DNA of 64,000 bases from Desulfovibrio sp. ZJ209 (GTDB taxonomy: Bacteria; Desulfobacterota; Desulfovibrionia; Desulfovibrionales; Desulfovibrionaceae): positions 62,001 through 126,000 of the forward strand of contig NZ_JAAKEJ010000005.1 in assembly GCF_011039135.1 (NCBI RefSeq). The letters run 5' to 3'. The notes below the pieces were generated by a model. The model was given only the letters and a program-made list of their open reading frames with translations. It did no database searches and had not been told where the DNA came from. A program made the position numbers and the translations under genes. The first letter of the stretch is position 1. Each line of letters opens with the position of its first letter. Shown one piece after another: positions 20,524-29,232 of this stretch.

Positions 20524-21462
20524 TCATTCCACCCCAAAAAGCCGCAAATGATCCATGTGCGCGGCGGCCTCGGACACGGCGAAGCATTTCTGGGCCACGG
20601 GAAAATCCTCCCATGAGCCCCGCAACTTCCACTGCATCCTGCTGGCCGCCTCCCACGCGCTCGCCCCCGGCATCTTCGCCAGGATGGCCCGCAGCTCGTC
20701 GAGGCGCGCCTCATGATGGCGCTCCAGCTCCCTTATCCTGGCCCGGGGGTCGGTGATGATGTCCCGATGCCCGGGGAGGCAGAGCGTCACGTCCAGGCGC
20801 TCCACTTTCCGCAGGCTGGCGAGGTAATCACCAAGGGAATCTTCTACTCCCTCCCACCGGGTGATGTTGGGGGTGATGGCCGCCAGGATATGGTCCCCGC
20901 ATATCAGGATGCCCCGCCCGGGCTCGTGCAGGGCCTGGTGCCCGGGGGTATGCCCCGGGACATTCACGACACGGAAGCGGTAAAGCCCATAGGCCAGCTC
21001 ATCCCCTTCCCGCGTCCAGATGAAATCCATCACTTCCCTGGGGGCATGGGCGCGCCCTGGATGGGACGCGGCCAAAAGCTCCAAATCCCGGGCCGGAAAG
21101 CCAAGGCCCGCCAGTGCGGCCAGGCTCCTGGGCCACAGGTCCGCATCGGCGATGAAGGCGTTTATCCGCTCGCCATCGCGCCTGCCGCAGAAAAGCCGCG
21201 ACTCCGCGGTGGCCAGGCGCGGAGTGAGCCCGCAGTGATCGCTGTGCAAATGCGTGAGGAAAAAATCCAGCCTTCGCCTGTCCACGCCCAGTGCCGACAA
21301 GGCGTCAAGGAGGGCGGCCTCCGTCTCAGGCAGGTTGAAGCCATTGTCCACAAGCAGGCTCCGGCGCGGCCCGCGGACGAGCCACGCGTTGACGGCCTTG
21401 AGCGGGCTGCCCGGCAAGGGCGCCTGGATGCGGAAAAGGCACGGGGCCTCCTCGCGGATCAT
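20524..21462 (-). CDS. Metallo-beta-lactamase-fold hydrolase
   Basis: A 312-residue MBL-fold protein with the HXHXDH metal motif (THLHSDHCG), a later His (VNVPGHTPGHQ), an Asp in LICGDHILA and a final His in CLPGHRD, so a dinuclear zinc or iron site is intact. It lacks the flavodoxin or rhodanese domains of other subgroups. Members of this branch near CoA pathways often act as thioesterases or lactone hydrolases. Here it may release the final acid from CoA or open a lactone; this is inference from context. It starts 3 bases after the fixX stop, so it is translated with that gene. Confidence 0.7.
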   Translation of the reverse strand: MIREEAPCLFRIQAPLPGSPLKAVNAWLVRGPRRSLLVDNGFNLPETEAALLDALSALGVDRRRLDFFLTHLHSDHCGLTPRLATAESRLFCGRRDGERINAFIADADLWPRSLAALAGLGFPARDLELLAASHPGRAHAPREVMDFIWTREGDELAYGLYRFRVVNVPGHTPGHQALHEPGRGILICGDHILAAITPNITRWEGVEDSLGDYLASLRKVERLDVTLCLPGHRDIITDPRARIRELERHHEARLDELRAILAKMPGASAWEAASRMQWKLRGSWEDFPVAQKCFAVSEAAAHMDHLRLFGVE

Positions 21463-21465
21463 TTC

Positions 21466-21750
21466 CTAGCCCTGGCGGTATTCCACGCCCATGGTGCCCT
21501 GGGGATAGTCCCATTTCTCGAGGGCCGATCCCATGCCCAGAATCCTGCAGGCACCGCATTCCAGGCAGCCGGCGTAATCGTAGTGGAAAGCCCCGGCCTC
21601 GTCCCTCTTGTACAGGCCGGCGGGGCAGGCGATCTCCAGCAGGGCGAAGACCGCGGGGTCAGGATCGGCCTTCAGGCGGATATGGGCCTCCCCCTCGTCC
21701 ACAAAGAACTTGTTCGCCCCGAGCTTCTCATCGACATTGACCTTGCTCAT
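21466..21750 (-). CDS. fixX: Ferredoxin-like protein FixX
   Basis: A 94-residue FixX-type ferredoxin. It has the Cys pattern CPAGLYKR followed by AGCLECGACR, typical of the [4Fe-4S] protein that pairs with FixC and corresponds to the C-terminal ferredoxin domain of mitochondrial ETF-quinone oxidoreductase. The start overlaps the fixC stop (ATGA), so the two are coupled. It passes electrons between the FixC flavin and the quinone pool or an acyl-CoA reductase. Confidence 0.9.
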   Translation of the reverse strand: MSKVNVDEKLGANKFFVDEGEAHIRLKADPDPAVFALLEIACPAGLYKRDEAGAFHYDYAGCLECGACRILGMGSALEKWDYPQGTMGVEYRQG

Positions 21751-23033
21751 ATGGCCCCCATGAAGCGGATCCCGTCTTTAAGCAGATTCATCGCGCCGGC
21801 CTTCCGCGCGTGGCCCCAGAGCTTCGACCGCAGGGGGCGCCCGGGGCCGTTGACGGTGAACATCTCGCGCATCAGCCCGCTGGCCATTTCGGGGTAGGCG
21901 GTGAACAGGCGCTCATTGTTGAGCGCCTCGGGCAGCTTGCGGTAAAGCCGCAGATCCTGCATGACGAAGGACGCATCCAGGAGGCGCTCATACGCCTGCA
22001 AGGCCGCCGCGGAGTATTCGCCCTTCTCATGGCAGGCGATGACGGCCTCCGCTGCGAGCCGCCCCGAGGCTATGGCCAGATCCATGCCGCGCACCGTGTA
22101 GCCGAGGTTTATGCACAGGCCCGCCGCGTCGCCCGCGATGAGGACGCCATCGCCCACAAGCTTCGGCATCATGGCGAGGCCCCCCTCGGGCACGATATGG
22201 GCGGAGTACTCGACCAGCTTGCCACCATCCAGCAGCGGGGCCACAGCGGGATGATTTTTGAAGTTCTCCAGCATCTCCCGCACGGGCGTCTGCACGCGGG
22301 CGGCGCCATGCAGGCCGAAAACGAGGCCCAGCGACACGCTCTCCTCGTTGGTGTAGAGAAAGCCGCCCCCCAGCTGGCCGTCGGAGGGGTCGCCGGCGAA
22401 GAGCCACGCCAGGCCCTCCTTGCCCACGCAGCCAAAACGGTTGCGCATCATCTCGGGGGAGAATTCCAGCACCTCCTTCACGCCCACGGCCATGTGGCGG
22501 GGATCGGGGCGCCGGGCGAGGCCGGCGCGCTCGGCAAGGAGGGAATTGGCGCCGTCCGCGAGGATGACCACCCGCGCCCTGAGCTCGTCCTCCCCGGCCT
22601 TGATGCCGCAGACCCGGCCATCTTCCATGATGAGCTCCTCGACACGGATGCCGGGGATGAGCTGGGCGCCGGCCTCCTCTGCCTTGCCGCAGAGCCACTG
22701 GTCGAACTTGGCCCGCAGGACGGTGTAGGAGCGCTCGGCCATGGCCTCGGGGACGCCGCTGGCGTACTCCAGGGTCACCGCGTCTTTTTTCGTGAGAAAG
22801 GACAGCTTCTCATGGGTGACCACCCGCTCCAGGGGCGCCTCTTCCGCGAAGCCGGGCATCAGCTGCTCAAGGCTGTGGGCGTACAGCCGGCCGCCAGTCA
22901 TGTTCTTCGCGCCGGAGAAGTTGCCCCGCTCCACGAGCAAGGTCTCCAGGCCGGCCCGGGCCGCCGTGTAGGCGGCCGCGCAGCCGGCCACCCCGGCACC
23001 CACCACGATCAGATCAAAAATGTCGTCAGACAC
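21747..23033 (-). CDS. fixC: FixC electron-transfer flavoprotein:quinone oxidoreductase
   Basis: A 428-residue FAD protein, the usual FixC length, when started at the GTG at 23033, which has GGGAGGC 8 bases upstream. The in-frame ATG at 23111 would add 26 residues rich in Arg and Gly with no family match. The N-terminus has the dinucleotide motif DLIVVGAGVAGCAAAYTAA and the FixC motif SGAKNMTGGRLY. A second FAD motif is DGVLIAGDAAGLCINLG. FixC is membrane-associated and links the FixAB flavoprotein to the quinone pool. In other bacteria FixABCX can bifurcate electrons to ferredoxin and quinone. The gene lies in the order fixA-fixB-fixC-fixX. Confidence 0.92.
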   Translation of the reverse strand: MSDDIFDLIVVGAGVAGCAAAYTAARAGLETLLVERGNFSGAKNMTGGRLYAHSLEQLMPGFAEEAPLERVVTHEKLSFLTKKDAVTLEYASGVPEAMAERSYTVLRAKFDQWLCGKAEEAGAQLIPGIRVEELIMEDGRVCGIKAGEDELRARVVILADGANSLLAERAGLARRPDPRHMAVGVKEVLEFSPEMMRNRFGCVGKEGLAWLFAGDPSDGQLGGGFLYTNEESVSLGLVFGLHGAARVQTPVREMLENFKNHPAVAPLLDGGKLVEYSAHIVPEGGLAMMPKLVGDGVLIAGDAAGLCINLGYTVRGMDLAIASGRLAAEAVIACHEKGEYSAAALQAYERLLDASFVMQDLRLYRKLPEALNNERLFTAYPEMASGLMREMFTVNGPGRPLRSKLWGHARKAGAMNLLKDGIRFMGAI

Positions 23034-23138
23034 AATGGAGCCTCCCGCCTGAATGCCGCATGCGCGGCGCCTCATGGGCCTATGGCCGACACCGCCTCCG
23101 GGGCCGCTCACGCGGCCCCGGGACGCAACGCACCGGAA

Positions 23139-24062
23139 TTATCCCAGGGCCTTGGCCAAGGCCGGAAGAATTTTGTAGAGATCACCCACGATGCCATAAT
23201 CCGCGAACCGGAAGATGGGCGCGTTCTTGTCCTTGTTGATCACCACGATGGTTTTGGCGTCCTTGACGCCCACCATGTGCTGCACCTGGCCGGAGATGCC
23301 GGCCGCGAGGTAGAGATCCGGCTTGACCATGGCGCCGGAGACGCCAATGTAGCGCTCCCGCTCCAGCCACTGCTCCCCTTCGGCGATAGGCCGCGAGCAG
23401 GCGATCTCCGCTCCGATGGCGTCGGCCAGCTTCTGCGCGAGGGAGATATCCTCCTTCTTGGAGAAACCGCGGCCCACACCCACCAGGCGCTTCGCCTTGC
23501 CGATGTCCGCCGAGGAAGCCTGCCGCGCCTTGGACTGCCGCAGGCGGATGGGATGCTTGGGCTCGATGAACTCAAGCTTCTCCACCGCACCGTCGCCGCT
23601 CTCCATCTCCACCGCCTTGAAGGTTCCGGGCGCTACCGTGGCAATGACAAGGGGGGAGCCGGGCTTTTCGCGGGCCTGGGCCAGACCTCCGTAAGCCATG
23701 TGGCCGAAGACGCCCTCCTCTATGGAGCTCACGTCGTTGACCACGGCCGCGCCCAACTTGACGCCGAGTTTGGCGGCCATGGCCCTGCCGCGCTTGTCGG
23801 CGCGCATGAGGACGAGCGCCGCGCCGCTCCCCTTCACGAGAGCCGCCAGCGTGTCCGCGTGATCCTCAAAAATTTGCCCCGTCCGGGCCGGGGAAACGTG
23901 CAGCCGCCCCGCGCCGAGGGCCAGGGCCCTGCGCGCGGCCGCCTCGTCGGCGCCCACGTATATGGCCTCCGTCTTGGCGCCCAGGGCCGCTGCCGCGGGC
24001 ACCAGCTCATTGAACGCCTCCGGGCTGTCCGCAATCACAAACACTGTGGGAAATTCGCTCAT
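23139..24062 (-). CDS. fixB: Electron transfer flavoprotein alpha subunit FixB
   Basis: A 307-residue ETF alpha subunit. The ATG at 24062 has AAAGGTGAGG upstream, better placed than the ATG at 24071. The C-terminal FAD domain shows the hallmark VGVGRGFSKKED, YIGVSGAMVKPDLYLAAGIS and AIFRFADYGIVGD-like segments. It binds FAD and, with FixA, accepts electrons from or gives them to an acyl-CoA dehydrogenase. It follows fixA with a 117-base gap. Confidence 0.93.
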   Translation of the reverse strand: MSEFPTVFVIADSPEAFNELVPAAAALGAKTEAIYVGADEAAARRALALGAGRLHVSPARTGQIFEDHADTLAALVKGSGAALVLMRADKRGRAMAAKLGVKLGAAVVNDVSSIEEGVFGHMAYGGLAQAREKPGSPLVIATVAPGTFKAVEMESGDGAVEKLEFIEPKHPIRLRQSKARQASSADIGKAKRLVGVGRGFSKKEDISLAQKLADAIGAEIACSRPIAEGEQWLERERYIGVSGAMVKPDLYLAAGISGQVQHMVGVKDAKTIVVINKDKNAPIFRFADYGIVGDLYKILPALAKALG

Positions 24063-24179
24063 TGGCCTCACCTTTCATTTACTGGAAGCGCGCGGGCGCC
24101 TGGCCTTGCGCCAGGGCGCCAGTGCGGGCGCGCCCACGCGCGTGTTTTCTTGACAGCTTCCCGTAGTTCCCCGCACTCC

Positions 24180-24935
24180 CTAGCCCTGCAGCACTTTGCG
24201 CAGCATGGCGATGAAGGCGTCCACCTTTTCCTCGGCGTCCCCCTCGACGATTTCGTTCTTGCGCTCCGCGGCCTTGGGGGCGCAGATCGAGACAACTTCC
24301 GAAAGGGACTTCACCTCGCCGCCCTCGCGGACATTGGCCGGCTTCTTGGCCGCCGAGAGAATGGCCTTCATGGTGGGGATCTTGGGGGTATTGATGTCGC
24401 TGCTCACGCAGACAAGGGCCGGCAACGGCATTTCCAGGATCTCCTGCTCGCGCTCCAGCTCCCTCTCAACCACCAGGGCGCCATTTTCAACGGCGATGGA
24501 ACTCACGGCGTTTATGGCGGGGATATCCAGCATCTCGCCCAGCAAGAGGCCCGTCTGCTGGGCGTAGAGGTCGCCCGAGCCCTCACCGCAGATGATCAGG
24601 TCAAAGCCGATCTCCCGGCAGGCCGGAGCGAGCAGGGCGGCGGTGGCGTCGGGGAGCGCGCCCTCAAGGGCCGGCTCCATGATGATCTCGAGCTTGTGCG
24701 GCCCGCGGGACAGGATGTCCTTGCGGATCTTCGTGCTCTCCAGCCACTTGGGCGAGCCGGCGGTCAGGGCCGTCACCTGGCCGCCCTCCCCGGCCAGGTT
24801 CATGGCAGCCTCTATGGCGTTCAAGTCATACTGGCTGATCTTGGCGGCGGCCCGCGAAAGATCAATGGAGCCATCGTCCTTCACGACAATGTCCTGCTCC
24901 TCGGGAACGACTTTGCAGCAGACAATTATGTTCAT
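24180..24935 (-). CDS. fixA: Electron transfer flavoprotein beta subunit FixA
   Basis: A 251-residue ETF beta subunit. Two adjacent ATGs (24938 and 24935) follow GGAGGC; the second is chosen because the first leaves only one base between the ribosome binding site and start. The N-terminus MNIIVCCKVVPEEQD and the later LIICGEGSGDLYAQQTG match FixA/EtfB. It binds AMP or a second FAD and pairs with FixB to move electrons between an acyl-CoA dehydrogenase and FixCX. It starts 55 bases after the CaiA-like gene ends, as part of the leftward operon. Confidence 0.92.
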   Translation of the reverse strand: MNIIVCCKVVPEEQDIVVKDDGSIDLSRAAAKISQYDLNAIEAAMNLAGEGGQVTALTAGSPKWLESTKIRKDILSRGPHKLEIIMEPALEGALPDATAALLAPACREIGFDLIICGEGSGDLYAQQTGLLLGEMLDIPAINAVSSIAVENGALVVERELEREQEILEMPLPALVCVSSDINTPKIPTMKAILSAAKKPANVREGGEVKSLSEVVSICAPKAAERKNEIVEGDAEEKVDAFIAMLRKVLQG

Positions 24936-24990
24936 CATGCCTCCAGGGGAAAATCCGTCTTTTGAATATCCTTGGCCGGGTGCTTCCGGC

Positions 24991-26136
24991 TCAGTTCTCG
25001 TATTCCTTCAGGATCTGCCGCGCCGCGATGTAGACCATGATCTCGTCGGTGCCCCCGGCCATGCGGGTGATCCTGATGTCCTTCCACAGGCGCGAGATGC
25101 GCACATCCTCCGTGTAGCCCGCGCCGCCCATGACCTGCATGGCCGCATCGATGACCTCTCCGGCGGCCCGGGCGCAGTAGCGCTTGCAGAGGGCCGAGGA
25201 GAGGCGCAGGGACTGCCCGGCATCGTATTGCCAGGCCGTCTTGCAGACGAAGGCGCGCATGTTCTCGATCTTTATATCCATGTCCACGATCTTTTCCTGG
25301 ATCATCTGGAACTGGCCGATGGGCTTGCCGAACTGCTGGCGCTGGTTGGCGTAGCGAACCGCGTCCCCAAAGGCGCAACGGGCCATGCCGCAGCAATAGG
25401 AGGCGATGACGAGGCGTTCGATCTCAAAATTTTTCATGAGATGGATGAAGCCATAGCCCTCCTGGCCCACCATGTCGCTTTCCTCGAGCTCCACATTGTC
25501 AAAAAAGACTTCGCAGTTGCTGATTTGGTGCCAGCCGATCTTGTGGAGGTCCTGGATCTTCACTCCCCTGGCCTTGGGATCAACCCACCACATGGTGAAG
25601 CAGCGCCTGGGGTCCTTGGGGGCCTCGTCCCTGGCGAGCACCAGCATGTAGGGGAAGTCCCTGGCGCCGGTGATAAAGGTCTTCTGGCCATTGAGATAGA
25701 CCTTGCCGTCCCGCCGCGTGGCGGTGGTGGCCAGAAGATTGTTGTCCGACCCCGCCTGGGGCTCGGTGAAGAGCAACGAATAGGCGGGAATGCCCTTCTG
25801 GGCGCTGGCCGCCGTCTTTTCCAGCTGCTCCTTGCTGCCCCAGGTGAGCATGTTGTGCACGCAAAGGGCGTTGGTGAGCAGATAGCCGGTGCCACCCATG
25901 GCCGCTATCTCCTCAATCACAAGCATCTGGGTGAGCATGTCCGCCGGCACGCCCTCGTATTCCTCGGGAACGCCCAGGAGCGAGATGCCGTTCTCGGCCA
26001 TGGCCTCCATGAACTCGATGGGGAAGCGGTGCTCCTCCTCGCATTTGCGAAAGTAGGACTCGGGAAAATCCCTTTCCATCATCTCCCGGACGCTCGCGAG
26101 CAGCAGTTCCTGCTCTTCCGTCAAGCTGAAATCCAT
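24991..26136 (-). CDS. CaiA-like acyl-CoA dehydrogenase (probable enoyl-CoA reductase)
   Basis: A 381-residue acyl-CoA dehydrogenase. FAD-binding motifs are present (LLFTEPQAGSDNN, GQKTFITGARDFPY, RQQFGKPIGQFQMIQEK). The length and C-terminus resemble CaiA, the crotonobetainyl-CoA reductase. The usual catalytic Glu of the EGT motif is replaced: the segment reads MAGGTDEI (359-366). From memory CaiA also lacks that Glu (SGGSDEM). This suggests the enzyme works in the reducing direction with electrons from FixAB, or uses a different base. It lies 25 bases after the CoA-transferase gene and directly before fixA. Confidence 0.85.
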   Translation of the reverse strand: MDFSLTEEQELLLASVREMMERDFPESYFRKCEEEHRFPIEFMEAMAENGISLLGVPEEYEGVPADMLTQMLVIEEIAAMGGTGYLLTNALCVHNMLTWGSKEQLEKTAASAQKGIPAYSLLFTEPQAGSDNNLLATTATRRDGKVYLNGQKTFITGARDFPYMLVLARDEAPKDPRRCFTMWWVDPKARGVKIQDLHKIGWHQISNCEVFFDNVELEESDMVGQEGYGFIHLMKNFEIERLVIASYCCGMARCAFGDAVRYANQRQQFGKPIGQFQMIQEKIVDMDIKIENMRAFVCKTAWQYDAGQSLRLSSALCKRYCARAAGEVIDAAMQVMGGAGYTEDVRISRLWKDIRITRMAGGTDEIMVYIAARQILKEYEN

Positions 26137-26161
26137 GATTCATGCCCTCCTAAGAATGCGA

Positions 26162-27385
26162 TCAGTCAGGATACGTGACGGCGCCTTCCGCCTTCATTTT
26201 CGCCAGCTCATCCTCCCCATAGCCCAGGCCGGCCAGGATCTCCCTGGTGTCCGCGCCCAGCTCCCGCGCGATGTTGGCTTCAGGATCGCCCATGCTGTCA
26301 AAGCGCACCGGCGTGGTGGTGATGACGCGCTCATTGCCGCTCGGGTAACGGACCTTGCGCAGGCCGTCGATGGCCCAGGCCTGCTCGTCCTCCAGCACCT
26401 CCGAGGGGAGCGCGCCCTTTTCGCAGGGGATGTCGTTCTCCTCGAAAATCCGGAGCCACTCTTCAAGCGGCCTTTTGGCCATGGCCTCGCCGATGGCGGC
26501 GATGGCCTTGTGCTGCGTGCTCCGCTCCAGGATATGGCCGATCCTGTTCACGTCCTCGTCGGCCAGCAGGTCCTCGCGCCCGAAAATCCGCATCATCTTC
26601 TCAAAATACACGTCGTAGTCCGGGACGCAGATGATGATCCACCGGTCGTCGCTGGTCCTGTAGGTGTTGTTGAAGGGATTGGCCACCTCCATCCTGGACT
26701 TGGGATACCTGTTGCCATACTGGGCGCTCATGATGGGCACGGACATCGCCCAGAGAGACTGGTGGAAAAGGGAGGTGACCACCCGGTCCCCCTGGCCTGT
26801 CCTGTCACGGGCGTAAAGGGCGGCGCAAATCCCCGCCGTGAGGGTGAGCGCCGTCTGGTAGTCGCCGAAAGCGTTAGGCTCGTTGATGGGCGAGGTGCCG
26901 CGCTCATGGAAGGAACCGAGGATGCCGCCCCTGGCCACATAGCAGGTCACGTCATAGCCCGGGCGGTCTTTCTCCGCGCCGCGGTCGCCATAACCGAACA
27001 TCTGCCCCATGACGAGGCGCGGGAAGCGCTGGTGCAGGGTCTCGTAATCCAGCCCGAGCTTGTCCAGCGCCTTCTGGCGGAAGCTGGTGAGAAAGACGTC
27101 CGCTCCGGCAAGCAGCCGCATGAAGGCTTCCATCCCCGCCGGGGACTTGAGGTTCATCGCCAGGAACTTCTTGTTCAGGGAGGTCATGTCAAAGGACAGG
27201 TTCTCGTCCTCGAGCAGGGGAATGTTGAAGACCGGCGCCTGGCGACGATAGGGGTCGCCCGCGAAGGCCTCCACCTTCCACACCTCCGCGCCCCAGTCCG
27301 CCAGGACGCGCCCCGCCGCGGGGGCGGCGGCGTAGGTCGCAAGCTCCACAACTTTCACGCCGTCCAGCGGTTTTTGAGCGGACAT
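26162..27385 (-). CDS. Family III CoA-transferase (FldA/HadA- and CaiB-like)
   Basis: A 407-residue family III (formyl-CoA transferase type) CoA-transferase. The start at 27385 has GGAGG 4 bases upstream. It has the N-terminal GVKVVELATYAAAPAAGRVL motif and the catalytic Asp145 in PGYDVTCYVARGG. Several segments (SLNKKFLAMNLKS, GMEAFMRLLAGADVFLT, AQYGNRYPK, EDEQAWAIDGLRKVRYPSG) look closer to phenyllactate and 2-hydroxyacid CoA-transferases (FldA, HadA) than to CaiB; this comparison is from memory. Such enzymes move CoA from the reduced product to the incoming acid, so that each turn costs no ATP. It is the first gene of the leftward operon. Confidence 0.85.
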   Translation of the reverse strand: MSAQKPLDGVKVVELATYAAAPAAGRVLADWGAEVWKVEAFAGDPYRRQAPVFNIPLLEDENLSFDMTSLNKKFLAMNLKSPAGMEAFMRLLAGADVFLTSFRQKALDKLGLDYETLHQRFPRLVMGQMFGYGDRGAEKDRPGYDVTCYVARGGILGSFHERGTSPINEPNAFGDYQTALTLTAGICAALYARDRTGQGDRVVTSLFHQSLWAMSVPIMSAQYGNRYPKSRMEVANPFNNTYRTSDDRWIIICVPDYDVYFEKMMRIFGREDLLADEDVNRIGHILERSTQHKAIAAIGEAMAKRPLEEWLRIFEENDIPCEKGALPSEVLEDEQAWAIDGLRKVRYPSGNERVITTTPVRFDSMGDPEANIARELGADTREILAGLGYGEDELAKMKAEGAVTYPD

Positions 27386-28029
27386 ATGGCCTCCTTGATG
27401 TCAATCGCGTTATTTCACAAGACGGACGGTTCCGGCCCATGGCATGGCGTCGTTCCCATGCTTGCATGATGCTGGGCACCGCGGGGAAGGTCAAATTGAT
27501 AATGAAAAGGCCATGCAAATCGAAAAATTTGATAAGCAACGGCGCCCGGCCTTTGCCTCGGGAATTTTATCACATTATTGCGATTGCTTGCCTTGAGAAC
27601 CCTGGAGGCCGCGACCGGAGAATATTGAAAATTTTTCCACGTCCTCTTGAGAGAATTCATAAAGGGGCCCTTTAAAGCCCCTTGGCGCGCCATGAACGGG
27701 GCCGAAGGGCCGTCGCCATCATCTTTAACACTGCCCGGGGCCTGTGCAGCCGCTTTTTCCCCCTCCGGCGGGCCATGGACGGACATCCGTCAATTTTTCC
27801 CATTGAACGCGAAAAAGATTTGATGTGCGCCTCATGCCGCGGAAAAGCAGTCCACGTTGATTTATAAATTCTTTCACAACGTTATCGGAGAGAAAATATG
27901 CCCCCGACGGCGATGTTTATAAAAATTTTTCATAACGTTTGCGGCGCTATTATGAATTTGATTACGGAAAGGAAATTAATGACAAAGTTCACATGGGCTC
28001 ATCGCTTAATAAAAGGAAAGGAGGGATCC
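27386..28029. promoter_or_regulatory. Divergent control region between the two operons
   Basis: A 644-base gene-free stretch, distinctly richer in A and T than the genes around it, between the CoA-transferase (minus) and the second acyl-CoA dehydrogenase (plus). It holds an imperfect direct repeat (27861-27944). TTGATT at 27857 with a 17-base spacer to CGTTAT is a candidate plus-strand promoter, and TATTAT at 27948 a second -10. A GATAAAAT sequence on the minus strand near 27565 may serve the leftward operon. The LysR regulator at 32902-33828 is the obvious candidate to bind here. Promoter calls are weak. Confidence 0.5.
27861..27944. repeat. Imperfect direct repeat, candidate operator pair
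   Basis: The first copy (27861-27888) begins TTTATAAATTCTTTCAC and continues AACGTTATCGG. The second (27916-27944) begins TTTATAAAAATTTTTCAT and continues AACGTTTGCGG. They start 55 bases apart, about five helical turns, and lie upstream of the plus-strand operon, as expected for binding of a LysR tetramer. Confidence 0.55.
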
Positions 28030-29217
28030 ATGGGCAAGCTGTCCAAGCCGGAATTTGAGGCCTATCTGAAACAGGTGCGCGACCTGGCTGAAGGGCCGCT
28101 GGAGGAGATGCAGAAAGACATCGAGACCACCAATGTCTTTCCCCAGGAGTTTTATGACCTGGCGGTCAAGAACAATCTTTACCGGTGCTCCGTGCCGGAG
28201 GAATATGGCGGTTGGGGGCTGAGCGAGCCCGAGATCCTGCGCGTCCAGGAAGAGTTCAGCCGCGGCCCGGGCGGCATGCGCATGCACCTGCACTACGCCA
28301 TGGACCTCAACTGGCGCCCCCTGTACGACTACGGCAGCGAGGAGCTGAAGAAGGAGCTCATGCCCGGCTTCCAGGACCGCTCCGTCTTCACCTGCTGGGC
28401 CGTCACCGAGGAGAAGGGCGGCACGGGCGCCGACATCCAGGCTACGGCCGTGAAGGACGGTGACGACTACATCCTTAATGGGGAGAAGTTCCTCATCTCC
28501 CACACCGACTGCTGCAATTACGCCTACATCACGGCCGTGACCGACCCCAACGCGGACAAGGAGCACCGCCTCTCCACCTTCATGGTGCCGTGCGACACGC
28601 CCGGCTATGAGCTCACCCCCATGCCGCACATGATGGGCTGCCGCGGCGCCGGCCATACGGGCCTGAAGTTCACCAACATGCGCGTGCCGAAAAAGTACCT
28701 GCTGGGCAAGGAGGGCCAGGGCCTTGAGATCGCCATCCACTCCCTCTCCGTGTCCCGCGCGCACATCGCGGCGAGCAACCTGGGCATGGCCCAGCGGATG
28801 CTGGAGCTGAGCATCAAGCGCGCCAAGGATCGCGTCACCTTCGGCAAGCCCATCATCGAGCGCCAGGCGATCCGCATGAAGCTGGCGGACATGGCCACCC
28901 ATGTGCACGCCCTGCGCACCATGATCTATGACTTCGCGCGGGACTACGAGAAAGACCCCAAGGGCGAGTTCATTGAGGAAAAGGCGGCCATGTGCAAGCT
29001 CTTCAGCATCTGGACCACCAAGGTCGTCTCTGACGAGATGCTGGAGATATTCGGGGGCATCGGCTACTTCGAAGACTGCGAATACGGCCCCGTGGAGCGG
29101 CTCTATCGGGACACCCGCGCCATGTGGCTGGAGGAGGGCACCCCCACCGTGCAGCGCATCACCATTTCCCGGCAGAACATCAAACACAACGGCGTGACTG
29201 AATACCAGCACGACTAA
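28030..29217 (+). CDS. Acyl-CoA dehydrogenase with intact catalytic Glu
   Basis: A 395-residue acyl-CoA dehydrogenase. The ATG at 28030 follows AAAGGAGGG; the longer reading from 27898 runs through the control region and has no family match. Motifs include CWAVTEEKGGTGADIQ, DRVTFGKPIIERQAIR and FGGIGYFEDCEYGPVERLYRD. The catalytic Glu369 is present in WLEEGT, unlike in the CaiA-like paralogue. It is the first gene of the rightward operon, 15 bases before the Tat-exported TIM-barrel gene. It could oxidise or reduce an alicyclic acyl-CoA using the FixABCX chain; the direction is not decided by sequence. Confidence 0.85.
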   Translation: MGKLSKPEFEAYLKQVRDLAEGPLEEMQKDIETTNVFPQEFYDLAVKNNLYRCSVPEEYGGWGLSEPEILRVQEEFSRGPGGMRMHLHYAMDLNWRPLYDYGSEELKKELMPGFQDRSVFTCWAVTEEKGGTGADIQATAVKDGDDYILNGEKFLISHTDCCNYAYITAVTDPNADKEHRLSTFMVPCDTPGYELTPMPHMMGCRGAGHTGLKFTNMRVPKKYLLGKEGQGLEIAIHSLSVSRAHIAASNLGMAQRMLELSIKRAKDRVTFGKPIIERQAIRMKLADMATHVHALRTMIYDFARDYEKDPKGEFIEEKAAMCKLFSIWTTKVVSDEMLEIFGGIGYFEDCEYGPVERLYRDTRAMWLEEGTPTVQRITISRQNIKHNGVTEYQHD

Positions 29218-29232
29218 CCAAGGGAGTGACCA

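Noticed and set aside
21810-24965. Plus-strand open frame of 1051 codons opposite fixA-fixC
   Set aside because: It crosses three well-defined genes and two intergenic gaps on the other strand and shows no domain; it is a GC-driven shadow.
16879-27385. Interpretation as a plain carnitine (cai-fix) operon
   Set aside because: No crotonobetainyl-CoA hydratase (CaiD), CaiE or betaine/carnitine transporter (CaiT) is present, and the linked AroE-like and dehydratase-like genes do not fit carnitine.
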